A stretch of 64,000 nt of DNA, taken from assembly GCA_964371055.1 (NCBI GenBank), contig CAYJLF010000001.1, positions 310,001 through 374,000 on the forward strand, given 5' to 3'. Each line of letters opens with the position of its first letter. Position 1 is the stretch's first letter. The position numbers and the translations under genes are program-made. This stretch comes from CAYJLF01 sp964371055. Lineage in GTDB: Bacteria > Eisenbacteria > RBG-16-71-46 > CAIMUX01. The notes below the pieces were generated by a model, which worked only from the letters and a program-made list of their open reading frames with translations, was not told the origin of the DNA and did not search any database. Of the stretch, positions 8,301 to 16,121 are shown piece after piece.

Positions 8301-10189
8301 GCTCGAATGGATGGATCGCCCTGACCCCGACCCATCTCACCGTCTACCGGAACACGACCATCCCGGGCGCAGGCGCCCCAAGCGACCTCGTGGCGGTCTT
8401 CTGGGACGACCTCTACCAGGATGGAAGCTCCCGGGTCTTCCACGCGTACGACCCGGTCGGGCATCGATGGATCGTGGAGTGGAGCCGGTTCCGCAACCTC
8501 GAAGACGGCTCGCTCGAGACCTTCGAGGCGATCCTGCTCGACCCACGCTTTCACGACACCGACACGGGAGACGGCGCCATCCTCTTCCAGTACCAGACCA
8601 TCGCCAATGTCGACGTGCTCGACGGCTACGCCACGGTCGGGATTCAGGACTTCGACCATACCGATGGCCTGCTCTACTCCTACTTCAATCAGTACGAGGC
8701 GGGCGCGGCGACGCTCGAGGCGGAGCGGGCGATCCTCTTCCAGCCGGTGATTCCCGGTCCGCGCGGCGGAGTCGAGGGGATCGTGCGGAACGAGTCGCTG
8801 GGAGGTCTGCCGCTGGCGGGAGCGCAGGTCTCGCTCTATCCCGGAGGTCGGACCTTCCCCACCGCCGCGGACGGATCGTTCGAGGGGGGCGTCGCCACCG
8901 GCGCCTACCTGGCGGTGGCCAGCCACGCCGGGTTCGCCCCCGACAGCGTGCTCGATGTCGTCGTGAGCGAGGGCGAGATCGTGCACCTCGAACTCGCTTT
9001 GATGGACGACGCAGGACCGACGATCTCCGCGGTCACGGAACCCGGGCACACGAGCGACACGGCGGGACCCTACAACCTGGAAGCCACGGCCAGCGACCCC
9101 AGCGGCGTCGCCTCGGTGGGTCTCTTCTATCGCCTCGACGGAGGTGAGTGGCACGAAGTGCCGATGACCGGCGCCGGCCCGACCTACGCGGCCGGGATCC
9201 CCGGGGCGCCGGCCGGCACCGAGGTCGAGTATTACATCTCCGCGATCGACGGCGCGGGACTGGGAGCGTGCAGTCCACCCGGCGCTCCGGCCGAAGCCTA
9301 CACACTTCTGATCACGACCGTCGCCTACAGCTACGCTGGCGAGGGCCCCTCCGACGCGGGCTGGACGATCGGCCTGCCGGAGGATGACGCCCTGCGCGGC
9401 ATCTGGACTCGGGCCGACCCGCTCGCGTCCTGGTTTGGGGGAGAGCTCATTCAACCGGACGACGACCACACGCCGGATCCCGGCATCCGATGCCTGGTCA
9501 CGGCCAACGTGATCCCCGGCGGGACCGACCCGGAGGGGGATGTCGATGGTGGCTGCACGACCGTGCTCAGCCCGGTGATCGACCTGAGCACGGCGACTTC
9601 CGCCTGGGTGGAGTACTGGAGATGGTTCGGCGAAATGGGGGACGCCACCGACGATGAACTGGCGGTCGACGTGTCCAACGACGGCGGAGTCTCCTGGGCT
9701 CCGCTGGAGCGCGTGCCGGAGAGCGATCCGTCCTGGCGGCAGGTCACCCGCGATCTCGGCGCCATCCTCCCTTTGACCGGGCAGATGCGCCTGCGCTGCC
9801 GCGCGTGCGATCTCGGCGAGCCGACGCAGCTCGAAGCAGCCTGGGACGATCTTTCCATCGAGGTGTTCGTGCCGGGGCCAACGTCCGCCTTAGGGTCCGT
9901 CTCGGCCGGCGCGATCGACGCCCTGGTGCCGGGGCGGCCGAATCCCTTCGCCGGCATGACCACGATCCGCTACCACACCGCGAAGACGGGAAAAGCGAGC
10001 CTCGCCATCTTCGATGTGCACGGCCGGGTGATCCGGCGCCTGTGGGAAGGGCCCTGCCCTGCGGGCGAACACCAGGCGAGCTGGGACGGCCGCGACACGC
10101 AGGGATCCGCCGCCCCGGCCGGGGTCTACTTCGTCCGTCTCGAGACCGCCGGGTATCGGGGCGAAAGCAAGCTCCTGGTCGTCCGGTGA
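5354..10189 (+). CDS. Giant secreted C25 (gingipain-like) peptidase-family protein with C-terminal sorting domain
   Basis: The product is 1611 residues, starting at ATG 5354 behind GGAGGG with a signal peptide ending near 'DSAVSA'. A C25-type propeptide region (about 40-190) is followed by a gingipain-like catalytic domain (about 215-560), containing 'LLIAPNDPAVTNRLQPLL', 'VVLAGDASGTYQIPTW' and the nucleophile strand 'FSIISTCGTGSF' with Cys466. The His expected in the family's G-H-G motif is not seen: the equivalent stretch reads Y435-R-G-Y-W-G. The rest is a string of beta-sandwich domains, including a carboxypeptidase-regulatory-like fold around 1135-1215 and an Ig-like module with 'PTISAVTEPGHTSDTAGPY'. 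The end is a FlgD/T9SS-like sorting domain from 'PGRPNPFAGMTTIRYHT' to 'VYFVRLETAGYRGESKLLVVR'. It is probably a surface or secreted protease or an inactive relative. Confidence 0.85.
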   Translation: MLFSPIRFPGRGLSRTCVLVLGLVTWGTDSAVSAPTRVIPADGAHGAPPPSVRVLESTPDRLSLSFELPVLIEEVERSPGSTRHRLAIPEGGELGRPGGPLLPVFTRLVAIPDEVGVQCSFVSLESEDRAAPTEFWSGSGRDDTGSDLVEIGRPALMRGLRVVPVRFRPVTYDPSRNILRVHSRLRVDLRFEGEDLENARPSRPDAAVAPSFDRLCRELVLNYGDREKSDRAGTGTWLLIAPNDPAVTNRLQPLLDWRKRRGMPVRLATTAETGTSTAQIKFYLQNAYLNWPVPPEFVVLAGDASGTYQIPTWFEGFSGYGGEGDHPYAQLEGNDVLADVHLGRLSFNTLGELETIVAKLVGYERDPYVDDATWFKRACLTGDPNASGWSTVHVMQWIKAGLRHRGYAEIDTIFGDPFVAQMQTALNRGDTIFAYRGYWGMSGWTNSLTYALLNGRRLPFSIISTCGTGSFAAETALSEGFLRAGSATTPRGAIGAIGTATLGTHTRFNNTLTMGIMQGLLYEETYHLGAALSRGKLELFLNYDGSDQAIYVDIFSHWNNLMGDPATECWTGFPELLAVSHPTSMAVGDHALSVGVSGPEGPAAGALVCAWKTAGLGGPEVYLTALTDEEGNCELPVALSHAGDLLLTVTKHDHRPYLATIPVTPQPLVVGYQSAFVDDDNAGESAGNGDGWASPLEALELRIQLRNFGTQLAPQVTAVLSSADPYVAITDDTEEFGDLPGGQSAWCADDFGLTIDPDCPDGHLLTLELQILSPLQEWRNVFTLPVASARPAVVAAHVHDDGNETLDPGESADFSVVLRNDGTIPAANTTVELTSLSPWISVLDSSGTFGTIPPGAEAENLSDRFRLHASPQTFPGHQAEFLLLTRFNGGAIDTASVAIEVGSRASTDPAGPDRYGYVAFDDTDTAYEAAPEYAWIELDPALGGNGTELPLGDYGHYQDKSGTVELPFAFRFYGEERTHATICSNGWIALTPTHLTVYRNTTIPGAGAPSDLVAVFWDDLYQDGSSRVFHAYDPVGHRWIVEWSRFRNLEDGSLETFEAILLDPRFHDTDTGDGAILFQYQTIANVDVLDGYATVGIQDFDHTDGLLYSYFNQYEAGAATLEAERAILFQPVIPGPRGGVEGIVRNESLGGLPLAGAQVSLYPGGRTFPTAADGSFEGGVATGAYLAVASHAGFAPDSVLDVVVSEGEIVHLELALMDDAGPTISAVTEPGHTSDTAGPYNLEATASDPSGVASVGLFYRLDGGEWHEVPMTGAGPTYAAGIPGAPAGTEVEYYISAIDGAGLGACSPPGAPAEAYTLLITTVAYSYAGEGPSDAGWTIGLPEDDALRGIWTRADPLASWFGGELIQPDDDHTPDPGIRCLVTANVIPGGTDPEGDVDGGCTTVLSPVIDLSTATSAWVEYWRWFGEMGDATDDELAVDVSNDGGVSWAPLERVPESDPSWRQVTRDLGAILPLTGQMRLRCRACDLGEPTQLEAAWDDLSIEVFVPGPTSALGSVSAGAIDALVPGRPNPFAGMTTIRYHTAKTGKASLAIFDVHGRVIRRLWEGPCPAGEHQASWDGRDTQGSAAPAGVYFVRLETAGYRGESKLLVVR

Positions 10190-10261
10190 GTCCGGGCGAT
10201 CCTCGAGGAGGGAGATCGGCTGATCGCCCCCGAGCGACGGCCAGGACGGAACGGAGAGGCC

Positions 10262-11362
10262 ATGTGCCACAGGACGGAATCATCGATCCGGATCGGAGCT
10301 CTCGTCGGCTTCCGCGCGGCTGTTGTCGGCCTGGCTGGGATCATCGCGCCGGCCCTCAGCATCGACGGCGACGCCCGCGCCGCGATCCTCCATGTCCCCG
10401 GTGACTACCCGACCATCCAGGAAGCAATCTACGCCGCCTCCGCCGGAGATCAGGTGGTGGTCGGTCCGGGCACTTACCACGAGAGGCTCCTGGTGGCCCG
10501 CAGCATCCATCTCCTTGGAGAATTCGGCTACGAGGGCACCGTGATCGACGCGGATGGACAAGACGCCGCGGTTCGCTTCGAATCAACGCTCGCGGATGGA
10601 GCGATCCTGGAAGGGTTCACGATCCAGAATGGGGCGGGAGGCGGAGTCGACGCCGGCGGCGTGTGCGCCATCGACTGTTCCCCGATCGTTCGCGGGAACC
10701 TCATCCGATTCAACTGGGAGACCGGCCTGTCCGCTCGCGGCGAGGGTACGCCTCTCTTCGAGAACAACCTCGTGATCGAGAACGGCCAGGGAATCATGCA
10801 CTGGCAGTCCGAGGCGACGATCCGAGGCAACACGATCGCCCGCAATGCGGGCTCCGGGATCGAGCTTGCCAACCGGACGCCGGCCGAGATCAGCGGCAAC
10901 CTGATCTACGCGAACGAGGGCAGCGGCATCGAAGGAGCGATCCCGGACGGCGTGCCGACCTGCCGGATCGAGGGGAACACCCTGATCGGCAACGAAAACG
11001 GAATCGAAGTCTCGTACTTCGCAGACTCGATCGTGTTCCGCCGGAACATCGTGGCCACTAACCGGGGCCGTGGCGTGTTGTGCTGGGGCCGAGGCAGATC
11101 CTGCCCCGTTCTCTCCTGCAACGATGTCTGGGGGAACCCGGTCAACTACGAGGGAGCCGATCCCGGATCGGACGACATCTCGCAGGATCCGCTCTTCTGC
11201 GACGCGCCCCGGGAGGACTTCGCCATCGCGGCGGGCTCACCCTGCCTCCCGGAGTCGAGCCCCTGCGGCATGTTGATCGGCGCACTGGCCGAGGGGTGTG
11301 GCCCCACTCCGGTGCGGACACAGACCTGGGGATCGATCAAGGCCGCCTATCGAGCCGAGTAA
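10262..11362 (+). CDS. Secreted right-handed beta-helix protein (NosD/pectate-lyase-like repeats)
   Basis: The product is 366 residues with an N-terminal hydrophobic signal (about 10-40, ending near 'GDARA'). The mature part opens with 'ILHVPGDYPTIQEAIYAA', the standard start of parallel beta-helix proteins. It continues with short repeats such as 'IRGNTIARNAGSGIELAN' and 'ISGNLIYANEGSGIEGA', each a rung of a right-handed beta-helix (PbH1 repeats). Such proteins bind or cleave polysaccharides or are structural; no catalytic residues can be assigned. Unlike its neighbours it lacks the P-N-P-F sorting domain and ends soon after the helix. ATG 10262 follows GGAGAG. It lies 72 bases after the C25 gene on the same strand and may be cotranscribed. 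Confidence 0.8.
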   Translation: MCHRTESSIRIGALVGFRAAVVGLAGIIAPALSIDGDARAAILHVPGDYPTIQEAIYAASAGDQVVVGPGTYHERLLVARSIHLLGEFGYEGTVIDADGQDAAVRFESTLADGAILEGFTIQNGAGGGVDAGGVCAIDCSPIVRGNLIRFNWETGLSARGEGTPLFENNLVIENGQGIMHWQSEATIRGNTIARNAGSGIELANRTPAEISGNLIYANEGSGIEGAIPDGVPTCRIEGNTLIGNENGIEVSYFADSIVFRRNIVATNRGRGVLCWGRGRSCPVLSCNDVWGNPVNYEGADPGSDDISQDPLFCDAPREDFAIAAGSPCLPESSPCGMLIGALAEGCGPTPVRTQTWGSIKAAYRAE

Positions 11363-11480
11363 TCGTCGCGGACCTCCCCCGCGTTCTGCACCGTCAGGTC
11401 CGACCAGCAGGTCGTGCCCGGCCTGCGTTCTCTACGACGAACGCCGGCATCCGCCAGCACATCGCGATGTTCGATGCGCC

Positions 11481-12977
11481 CTACTTCAACAGCAGCATCT
11501 TCCGGCTGCCAAACTCCGCGCCGGCGCGGACCGCATAGAAGTAAATCCCGGCGGGCAGCGGCCGCCCGTCGTCGCCGGTGCCGTCCCAGAGGTAGGTGAA
11601 CTCACCCGGAGTCTCGTGCACGAGCACGGCGGAACGCACGATCCGCCCGGCGGCATCGTGGATCCGCACGGCGACGCTTCCCGCCCGGTCGATCGCGTAA
11701 CCGATGGAGGTTTCCCGATCGAACGGGTTGGGGCTGCTGCCGCGTAACCTCAGCCCGCCCGCACGAACGCCGGCCCCGATCGATTCATCCACCTGGCCGT
11801 CAGGCACCGAGGAGGAGGGGTTGCGGCGGTAGAGCACGATGTGGCCCTGCAGGATGTAAATCGGCGGCGTGTGGCCGTTGTAGTTGTAGTTGCAGTCCGT
11901 GCAGGTCTGGCCGTTGACACACTCCGGGTTCGTCGGACGGCAGTAGTTGACGTACGGCTGGACGTTGTAGTCGAAGGTGTTGTCCTCGCCCGGGAGGATG
12001 GCGCCGGTCAGGTCGACCTCCCACGCCGGGGCGGCGTCCCCGGGGCACCAGCCGGCGCGGTTATAGGTCCACGTTCCTCCCTGCGGGCTGCAGCTGTTCT
12101 GCGCGCAGTCGCCGCGCCACAGGTTGTGCTGGAAGACGGTGCCGTTGGCGGTGACCTGATGCCACCGGTTGCAGAACTCGGCGCAGTTGGCCGTGTTCCC
12201 CTGCCCGTGACCGGTGCAGTAGACGCGCCCCTTCACGGCATCGGGCGCTCCGTCGATCGGCACCGTCAAAGGCGCGAAGTGATTCTCGATCGGGTCATCG
12301 GGGTCGCCGTAGAGCGTCCAGTAGCTGGACCAGAGGTTGATCACCTCGTACGGGATCATGTCGGGTTCGCCGTGGATGAAGGCAAAGTCGATCGTGACAA
12401 CCCACCCGCGCGTACCGCCGATCCAGGTCTCGATGTAGTTGCTCAGGAGCACGTCGCCGCGCAGCAGCTGCATGTAGTCGGTGACATCGATCTCCCAGGT
12501 GCAGCTCACCGGACGAGGCGGCGGCGTGATGTCGTAGGGCGTCACGACTCTCCCGATCTCGATCCACTCCAGTTCGCGCCCGCCGTCCGCTCCGATCCGG
12601 CCGGTCTCGCGGCCGAGGCGGAGATAGCCGATCCGGTCCCACGGATCGCAGTCGCCAGGCGACTCGGGACACTCGATCCGGTAGAACATGAGGACTTTCG
12701 AGACGTGAAGCGAAGTGTCAGGGAAGGTGAAGGTCGAGTCGTGCGACGTCGCCCAGTTGTAGAAGTCTCGGTCGTAGGTACGCACCCAGGTGGTATCGGG
12801 ATCCTCGGCCCGGGCCGGGCCGACGACCGCGGCGAAGAGGACAAGGAGGGAGAGCAACCCGACCGTGAGGGTCCCTCGGACGAGGTCGACGGCCCTTTCC
12901 CTTCGCGGGTGAACGCGACCGGCCGGGGGCGCGACGCTCGAGCAGACCATCAAGGCGGACCGGACGCTGTGGCGCAT
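11481..12977 (-). CDS. Secreted peptide-N-glycosidase F-like protein with C-terminal sorting domain
   Basis: The product is 498 residues. Signal peptide (hydrophobic 38-56, ending near 'GPARA'), then two beta-sandwich domains that resemble PNGase F, the enzyme that removes N-glycans from asparagine. I base this on 'VLMFYRIECPESPGDCDPWD', 'WEIDVTDYMQLLRGDV', 'IETWIGGTRGWVVTIDFAF' and the Cys-rich stretch 'VYCTGHGQGNTANCAEFCNR'. The C-terminal 80 residues are the FlgD/T9SS-like sorting domain ('SSPNPFDRETSIGYAIDRAG' to 'FGSRKMLLLK'). ATG 12977 follows GGAGGAA. The many Cys suggest periplasmic disulfide formation before export. Activity on glycans is inferred from the family and not proven by the sequence; it could be a non-enzymatic relative. 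Confidence 0.78.
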   Translation of the reverse strand: MRHSVRSALMVCSSVAPPAGRVHPRRERAVDLVRGTLTVGLLSLLVLFAAVVGPARAEDPDTTWVRTYDRDFYNWATSHDSTFTFPDTSLHVSKVLMFYRIECPESPGDCDPWDRIGYLRLGRETGRIGADGGRELEWIEIGRVVTPYDITPPPRPVSCTWEIDVTDYMQLLRGDVLLSNYIETWIGGTRGWVVTIDFAFIHGEPDMIPYEVINLWSSYWTLYGDPDDPIENHFAPLTVPIDGAPDAVKGRVYCTGHGQGNTANCAEFCNRWHQVTANGTVFQHNLWRGDCAQNSCSPQGGTWTYNRAGWCPGDAAPAWEVDLTGAILPGEDNTFDYNVQPYVNYCRPTNPECVNGQTCTDCNYNYNGHTPPIYILQGHIVLYRRNPSSSVPDGQVDESIGAGVRAGGLRLRGSSPNPFDRETSIGYAIDRAGSVAVRIHDAAGRIVRSAVLVHETPGEFTYLWDGTGDDGRPLPAGIYFYAVRAGAEFGSRKMLLLK

Positions 12978-13207
12978 GACGTTTCCTCCGCGGAACGGAT
13001 GGTGAAGGAGGCCTCTCGGCCGGCGCGTGCTCGATGGGGGGGAGCGCGCGTCCCGGCACACGTTGGCGGAATCCTAGCCCGCCGGAGGCGCCGGGGCAAT
13101 GGTGGTCCATGCCCGCTGGCCCTTGCTCTCCTTCCGGCTCCGTGCGATACTTGGTCCCGCGTTCCGCGATGGTCGCCTGATGAACCGGGATGCGAAGGAC
13201 GTGTGAA

Positions 13208-14425
13208 ATGAAGTGGATCGGTTCGCTTCGGATCGCGACCTGGGCCGCGGCCATGATCCTGGGTTCATGGGCTTCGCCCGCCTGGAGCTACGAAGGGGCC
13301 GTCGTCGTCTGGGGATCCAACAGCCACGGCCAACTCGACGTCCCGGCGCCCGACAGCGGCTTCGTCGCGATCTCCGCGGGCGACTTCCATAGCCTCGGGC
13401 TCACCGCCGACCGAACCATCGTGGCCTGGGGATGGAACGACTACGGGCAGTGCGAGGTGCCGGTTCCCAATGCCCGGTTTGTGGCGATCGATGCCAGCGG
13501 CGTCTACAACCTGGCCCTCAGAGAGGACGGAAGCATCGCTCCCTGGGGACTCAACAGCTACGGGCAGTGCGACGTGCCGGAGCCGAACCTCGGGTTCCGT
13601 GCCATCGCGGCCGGGGGGCTTCACGGTCTCGCGCTCCGGGACGACGGTTCGGTCGCCGGTTGGGGCTACAACGACTACGGACAATGCGATCCCCCGACGC
13701 CGAACTCCACGTTCGTCAAGATCTCGGCCGGGTCACTGCACAGCCTGGGGCTGAGGGCCGACGGAACGATCTCGGCCTGGGGCGCCGACTACTATGGGCA
13801 ATGCGCGATCCCGGCGCCGAACAGCGGGTTCGTGGCAGTGGCGGCGGGTGGAGAGCACAGCCTCGGCCTGAGGGCCGACGGAGTGGTTGTCGCCTGGGGA
13901 CTGAACAACTTCGGGCAATGCACGGTGCCGCCCCCCAACTCCGGCTTCGTGGCGATCGCCGCCGGCCAGCAATTCAGCCTGGGAATCAAGTCCGACGGCA
14001 CCATCATCGGATGGGGGTACAACAACCACGGTCAGTGCAACCCATCCCAGCCGAACAGCGGTTTCGTTTCCGTCTCGGCTGGGTACGCCCACGGGATGGG
14101 ACTGCGCCTCCACCCCGCGGGCGTCCGGGACGAGGTCACGGGAGCCACCGGGGTCACGCTCCTGCCCAACCACCCGAATCCGTTCCAGCCGACAACGACG
14201 ATCCGGTTCGAGCTGCTCGACGCGCGATGGGCGCTGCTCCAGGTCTACGACATCCAGGGGCACCTCGTGCGCACCCTGGTCTCCGGTCCCGTGTCGCCCG
14301 GACGGCACGAAATGACCTGGGACGGTTCGTCGGACCAAGGCAGGGTTGTGCCGGCAGGCGTCTATCTCTGCCGGCTTCAGGCACGCGGGGTGGAGCGGAC
14401 CCGGTCCATGGTCCTGACCAGATAG
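13208..14425 (+). CDS. Secreted RCC1-like repeat protein with C-terminal sorting domain
   Basis: The product is 405 residues. After a signal peptide ending near 'ASPAWS' there are about seven tandem repeats of roughly 40 residues, each of the form 'FVAISAGDFHSLGLTADRT' then 'IVAWGWNDYGQC.VP.PN'. These are RCC1-type repeats, predicted to close into a seven-bladed beta-propeller. The tail ('LLPNHPNPFQPTTTIRFELL' to 'GVERTRSMVLTR') is the same FlgD/T9SS-like sorting module seen in neighbours. I prefer ATG 13208 to ATG 13190 because GAAGGA lies eight bases before it and a tight signal peptide follows. The function is probably ligand or surface binding; no enzymatic residues are evident. It converges on ahpC, leaving only 10 bases between the two stops. 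Confidence 0.85.
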   Translation: MKWIGSLRIATWAAAMILGSWASPAWSYEGAVVVWGSNSHGQLDVPAPDSGFVAISAGDFHSLGLTADRTIVAWGWNDYGQCEVPVPNARFVAIDASGVYNLALREDGSIAPWGLNSYGQCDVPEPNLGFRAIAAGGLHGLALRDDGSVAGWGYNDYGQCDPPTPNSTFVKISAGSLHSLGLRADGTISAWGADYYGQCAIPAPNSGFVAVAAGGEHSLGLRADGVVVAWGLNNFGQCTVPPPNSGFVAIAAGQQFSLGIKSDGTIIGWGYNNHGQCNPSQPNSGFVSVSAGYAHGMGLRLHPAGVRDEVTGATGVTLLPNHPNPFQPTTTIRFELLDARWALLQVYDIQGHLVRTLVSGPVSPGRHEMTWDGSSDQGRVVPAGVYLCRLQARGVERTRSMVLTR

Positions 14426-14435
14426 GAGCGATCGG

Positions 14436-15038
14436 CTAAAGCTCCTTCGCGTGCTCCGCGAGATACTTCGCGACGCCGTCGGGCGAGCCCTTCATTCCGG
14501 CCTTCCCCTTGTTCCAGCCGGCCGGGCAAACCTCGCCGTGCTTCTCGGTGAACTGCAAAGCGTCGATCATGCGGATCGCCTCGTCGATGTTACGCCCGAG
14601 GGAGAGGTTGTTCACCACCTGGTGCTGCACGATCCCGTCCCGGTCGATCAGGAACGTGCCGCGCAGAGCGACGGCATCACCGATCAGCACGTCATAGTCG
14701 CGCGCGATGCTCTTGGAGAGGTCGGCGACGAGGGGGAAGCGGACGTGTCCGAGACCGCCCTTCTCCACCGGCGTGTTCTTCCAGGCCAGGTGACTGAACT
14801 GGGAGTCGACGCTCACGCCGATGACCTCGACGTTCCGCTCCTTGAACTCCTCCAGCCGGTGGTCGAAGGCAAGGATCTCAGTGGGGCAGACGAAGGTGAA
14901 GTCGAGGGGATAGAAGAAGACGAGGGCGTACTTCCCCTTGGTGTAGCTGCGGAAATTGAACGTCTCGTTGATCTCGTTGTCGCCCATCACGGCCTTGGCG
15001 GTGAAATCGGGGGCGGGCTTGCCGACCAGCACGGACAT
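14436..15038 (-). CDS. ahpC: Typical 2-Cys peroxiredoxin (AhpC/Prx1 type)
   Basis: The product is 200 residues, the usual length of AhpC/Prx1 proteins. It reduces hydrogen peroxide, organic peroxides and peroxynitrite in the cytoplasm. The peroxidatic Cys51 is in 'PLDFTFVCPTEILAF', the family signature, and the resolving Cys171 is in 'KHGEVCPAGWNKG'. ATG 15038 gives the standard start MSVLVGKPAPDF, with an AGGA-type site upstream. It lies 169 bases downstream of the disulfide oxidoreductase on the same strand and close to superoxide dismutase, which makes a compact antioxidant cluster. No ahpF is present, so the neighbouring oxidoreductase is the natural candidate for its reductant (inference). 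Confidence 0.95.
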   Translation of the reverse strand: MSVLVGKPAPDFTAKAVMGDNEINETFNFRSYTKGKYALVFFYPLDFTFVCPTEILAFDHRLEEFKERNVEVIGVSVDSQFSHLAWKNTPVEKGGLGHVRFPLVADLSKSIARDYDVLIGDAVALRGTFLIDRDGIVQHQVVNNLSLGRNIDEAIRMIDALQFTEKHGEVCPAGWNKGKAGMKGSPDGVAKYLAEHAKEL

Positions 15039-15207
15039 GTCGTTCCTCCTCGCGGCGCCTGCGCCGCCGGCTCCGGGGTCTCGCGTATTGTGTTGACGAG
15101 CGCTTGGATGCCGGGATCGTCGGGGAGATCGGTGGAATCGATCCGGCGACCTCCCGGGCGCGACGCCCCGCGCCCGGGAGCCGGCCGGCCCGGGACTGTG
15201 ACCCCGG

Positions 15208-15876
15208 CTACGCGCCCGCCTGGCGGACCGCCTGGATGAAGACCTCGGCCGGCTGGGCACCGACGAAGTCGATCGTATCGTTGACCACGATCTTCGGGAC
15301 GCCGGAGACGGAGTACTTCTGGATCATGTCGGGGAACTCGCTCACCTCGACGCAATCGGCCGTGATGCGCTCGTGAAGGATCGCCAGCTTGTGGGCCAAC
15401 CTGGCCGCACGTGGGCAATAGGGTCAGGTCGGGGTCCCGAAGACCTGGATGTGGACATCCTTCCGCAGCACGCCGATCTCGTCGGCCACCTTGGGCGAAA
15501 GGTCGGTGGTGCCGTTTGCGACATCGACCAGGCTTTCGATCAGGCTGGAGAACTCGTAGCCGGTCGGGATCCCGACGAACCGGACCCGCCCCTTCGCCTT
15601 GCCGCTCAGGGCGAAGGTCGGGATCCGGACGACGCCCATCTCCCGGGCGCGATCGGCCTCGGAGACGAAGTCGTGCACGCGCAGCGTGATCTGACCGGAG
15701 AGGGCCGCGACCTCTTGCAGAAGTTGCGTCGTCTCACGGCAGTACTCGCACTCCTGGATCGGCATCTCCCCGGGGGAGGCCCCCTGGGTGAAGTGGTCGA
15801 TCACGACCGGGTTCTTCAACTGCTTGGCGAAGTGATCGCGGATCGCCTTGCTGTCTTTCTCGGAAATCATCGGCAT
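15208..15876 (-). CDS. Glutaredoxin-like protein disulfide oxidoreductase, probable selenoprotein (Sec151)
   Basis: Read with an in-frame TGA (15426-15424) as selenocysteine, this is one 222-residue protein with two thioredoxin folds, the normal build of PDO-type oxidoreductases. Domain 1 (about 1-115) has the redox motif C43-E-Y-C46 and the cis-Pro region 'RIPTFAL'. Domain 2 (about 120-222) has 'IQVFGTPT-U-PYCPRAARL', where U151-P-Y-C154 occupies the canonical C-P-Y-C position, then the cis-Pro region 'VSGVPKIVV'. The frame continues unbroken past the TGA for 71 good codons to a TAG, and a SECIS-like hairpin starts 13 bases after the TGA. A standard caller would report a 150-residue protein and a separate 63-residue fragment. 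It probably passes electrons from thioredoxin reductase to AhpC. A sequencing error (TGC to TGA) or a pseudogene is the alternative, which the hairpin argues against. selA/selB/selC are not in the window. Confidence 0.87.
15391..15410 (-). promoter_or_regulatory. SECIS-like hairpin downstream of the in-frame TGA
   Basis: On the minus strand the RNA folds as GUG, a bulged C, GGCC, loop AGGUU, GGCC, CAC: a 3+4 bp stem with a single 5' bulge and a five-base apical loop. The loop GG is at +23/+24 after the TGA. The Escherichia coli fdhF SECIS has the same plan: a short stem with a bulged base on the 5' side, a loop starting AGGU, and GG at +19/+20. SelB recognises the bulge and the loop G-U. The bulged base here is C where fdhF has U. 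It lies inside the coding sequence, as bacterial SECIS elements do. Confidence 0.78.
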
Positions 15877-16121
15877 GTCGCAACTCCTCCCTGGCCGGCC
15901 GCCGGCCGGTCCGTCCGGGCCCCTGGGTCCACGGGTCGGAAAGCTACCGCACCCTCACAGCCCCGCCAAGCGCCCGATTCCCAGCCGGCCGGGCGCGATC
16001 TGCATCCAACGGAATGCGCCTCAGCCGTCTCCGGCGGGTTGACGCCCCCGACGGCGCCCGGGATACTTCCCGATCAGATCGTGGACCCCAAACGGCCCCG
16101 GGAGGGGGCAAGGAGACGACA

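Noticed and set aside
7373..9469. 698-residue minus-strand frame inside the C25-type gene
   Set aside because: Low-complexity Arg/Asp/Val/Gly composition and no start region; the plus-strand gene is well supported.
5354..14425. The sorting tails as proof of Bacteroidetes
   Set aside because: The high GC and the particular FlgD-like tail fit other FCB lineages better; no Por/Spr genes are visible to decide.
15424..15876. A 150-residue glutaredoxin-like gene ending at TGA
   Set aside because: The frame continues with the second redox domain and its C-P-Y-C site spans the TGA, so I merged it with the 63-residue downstream frame as one selenoprotein.
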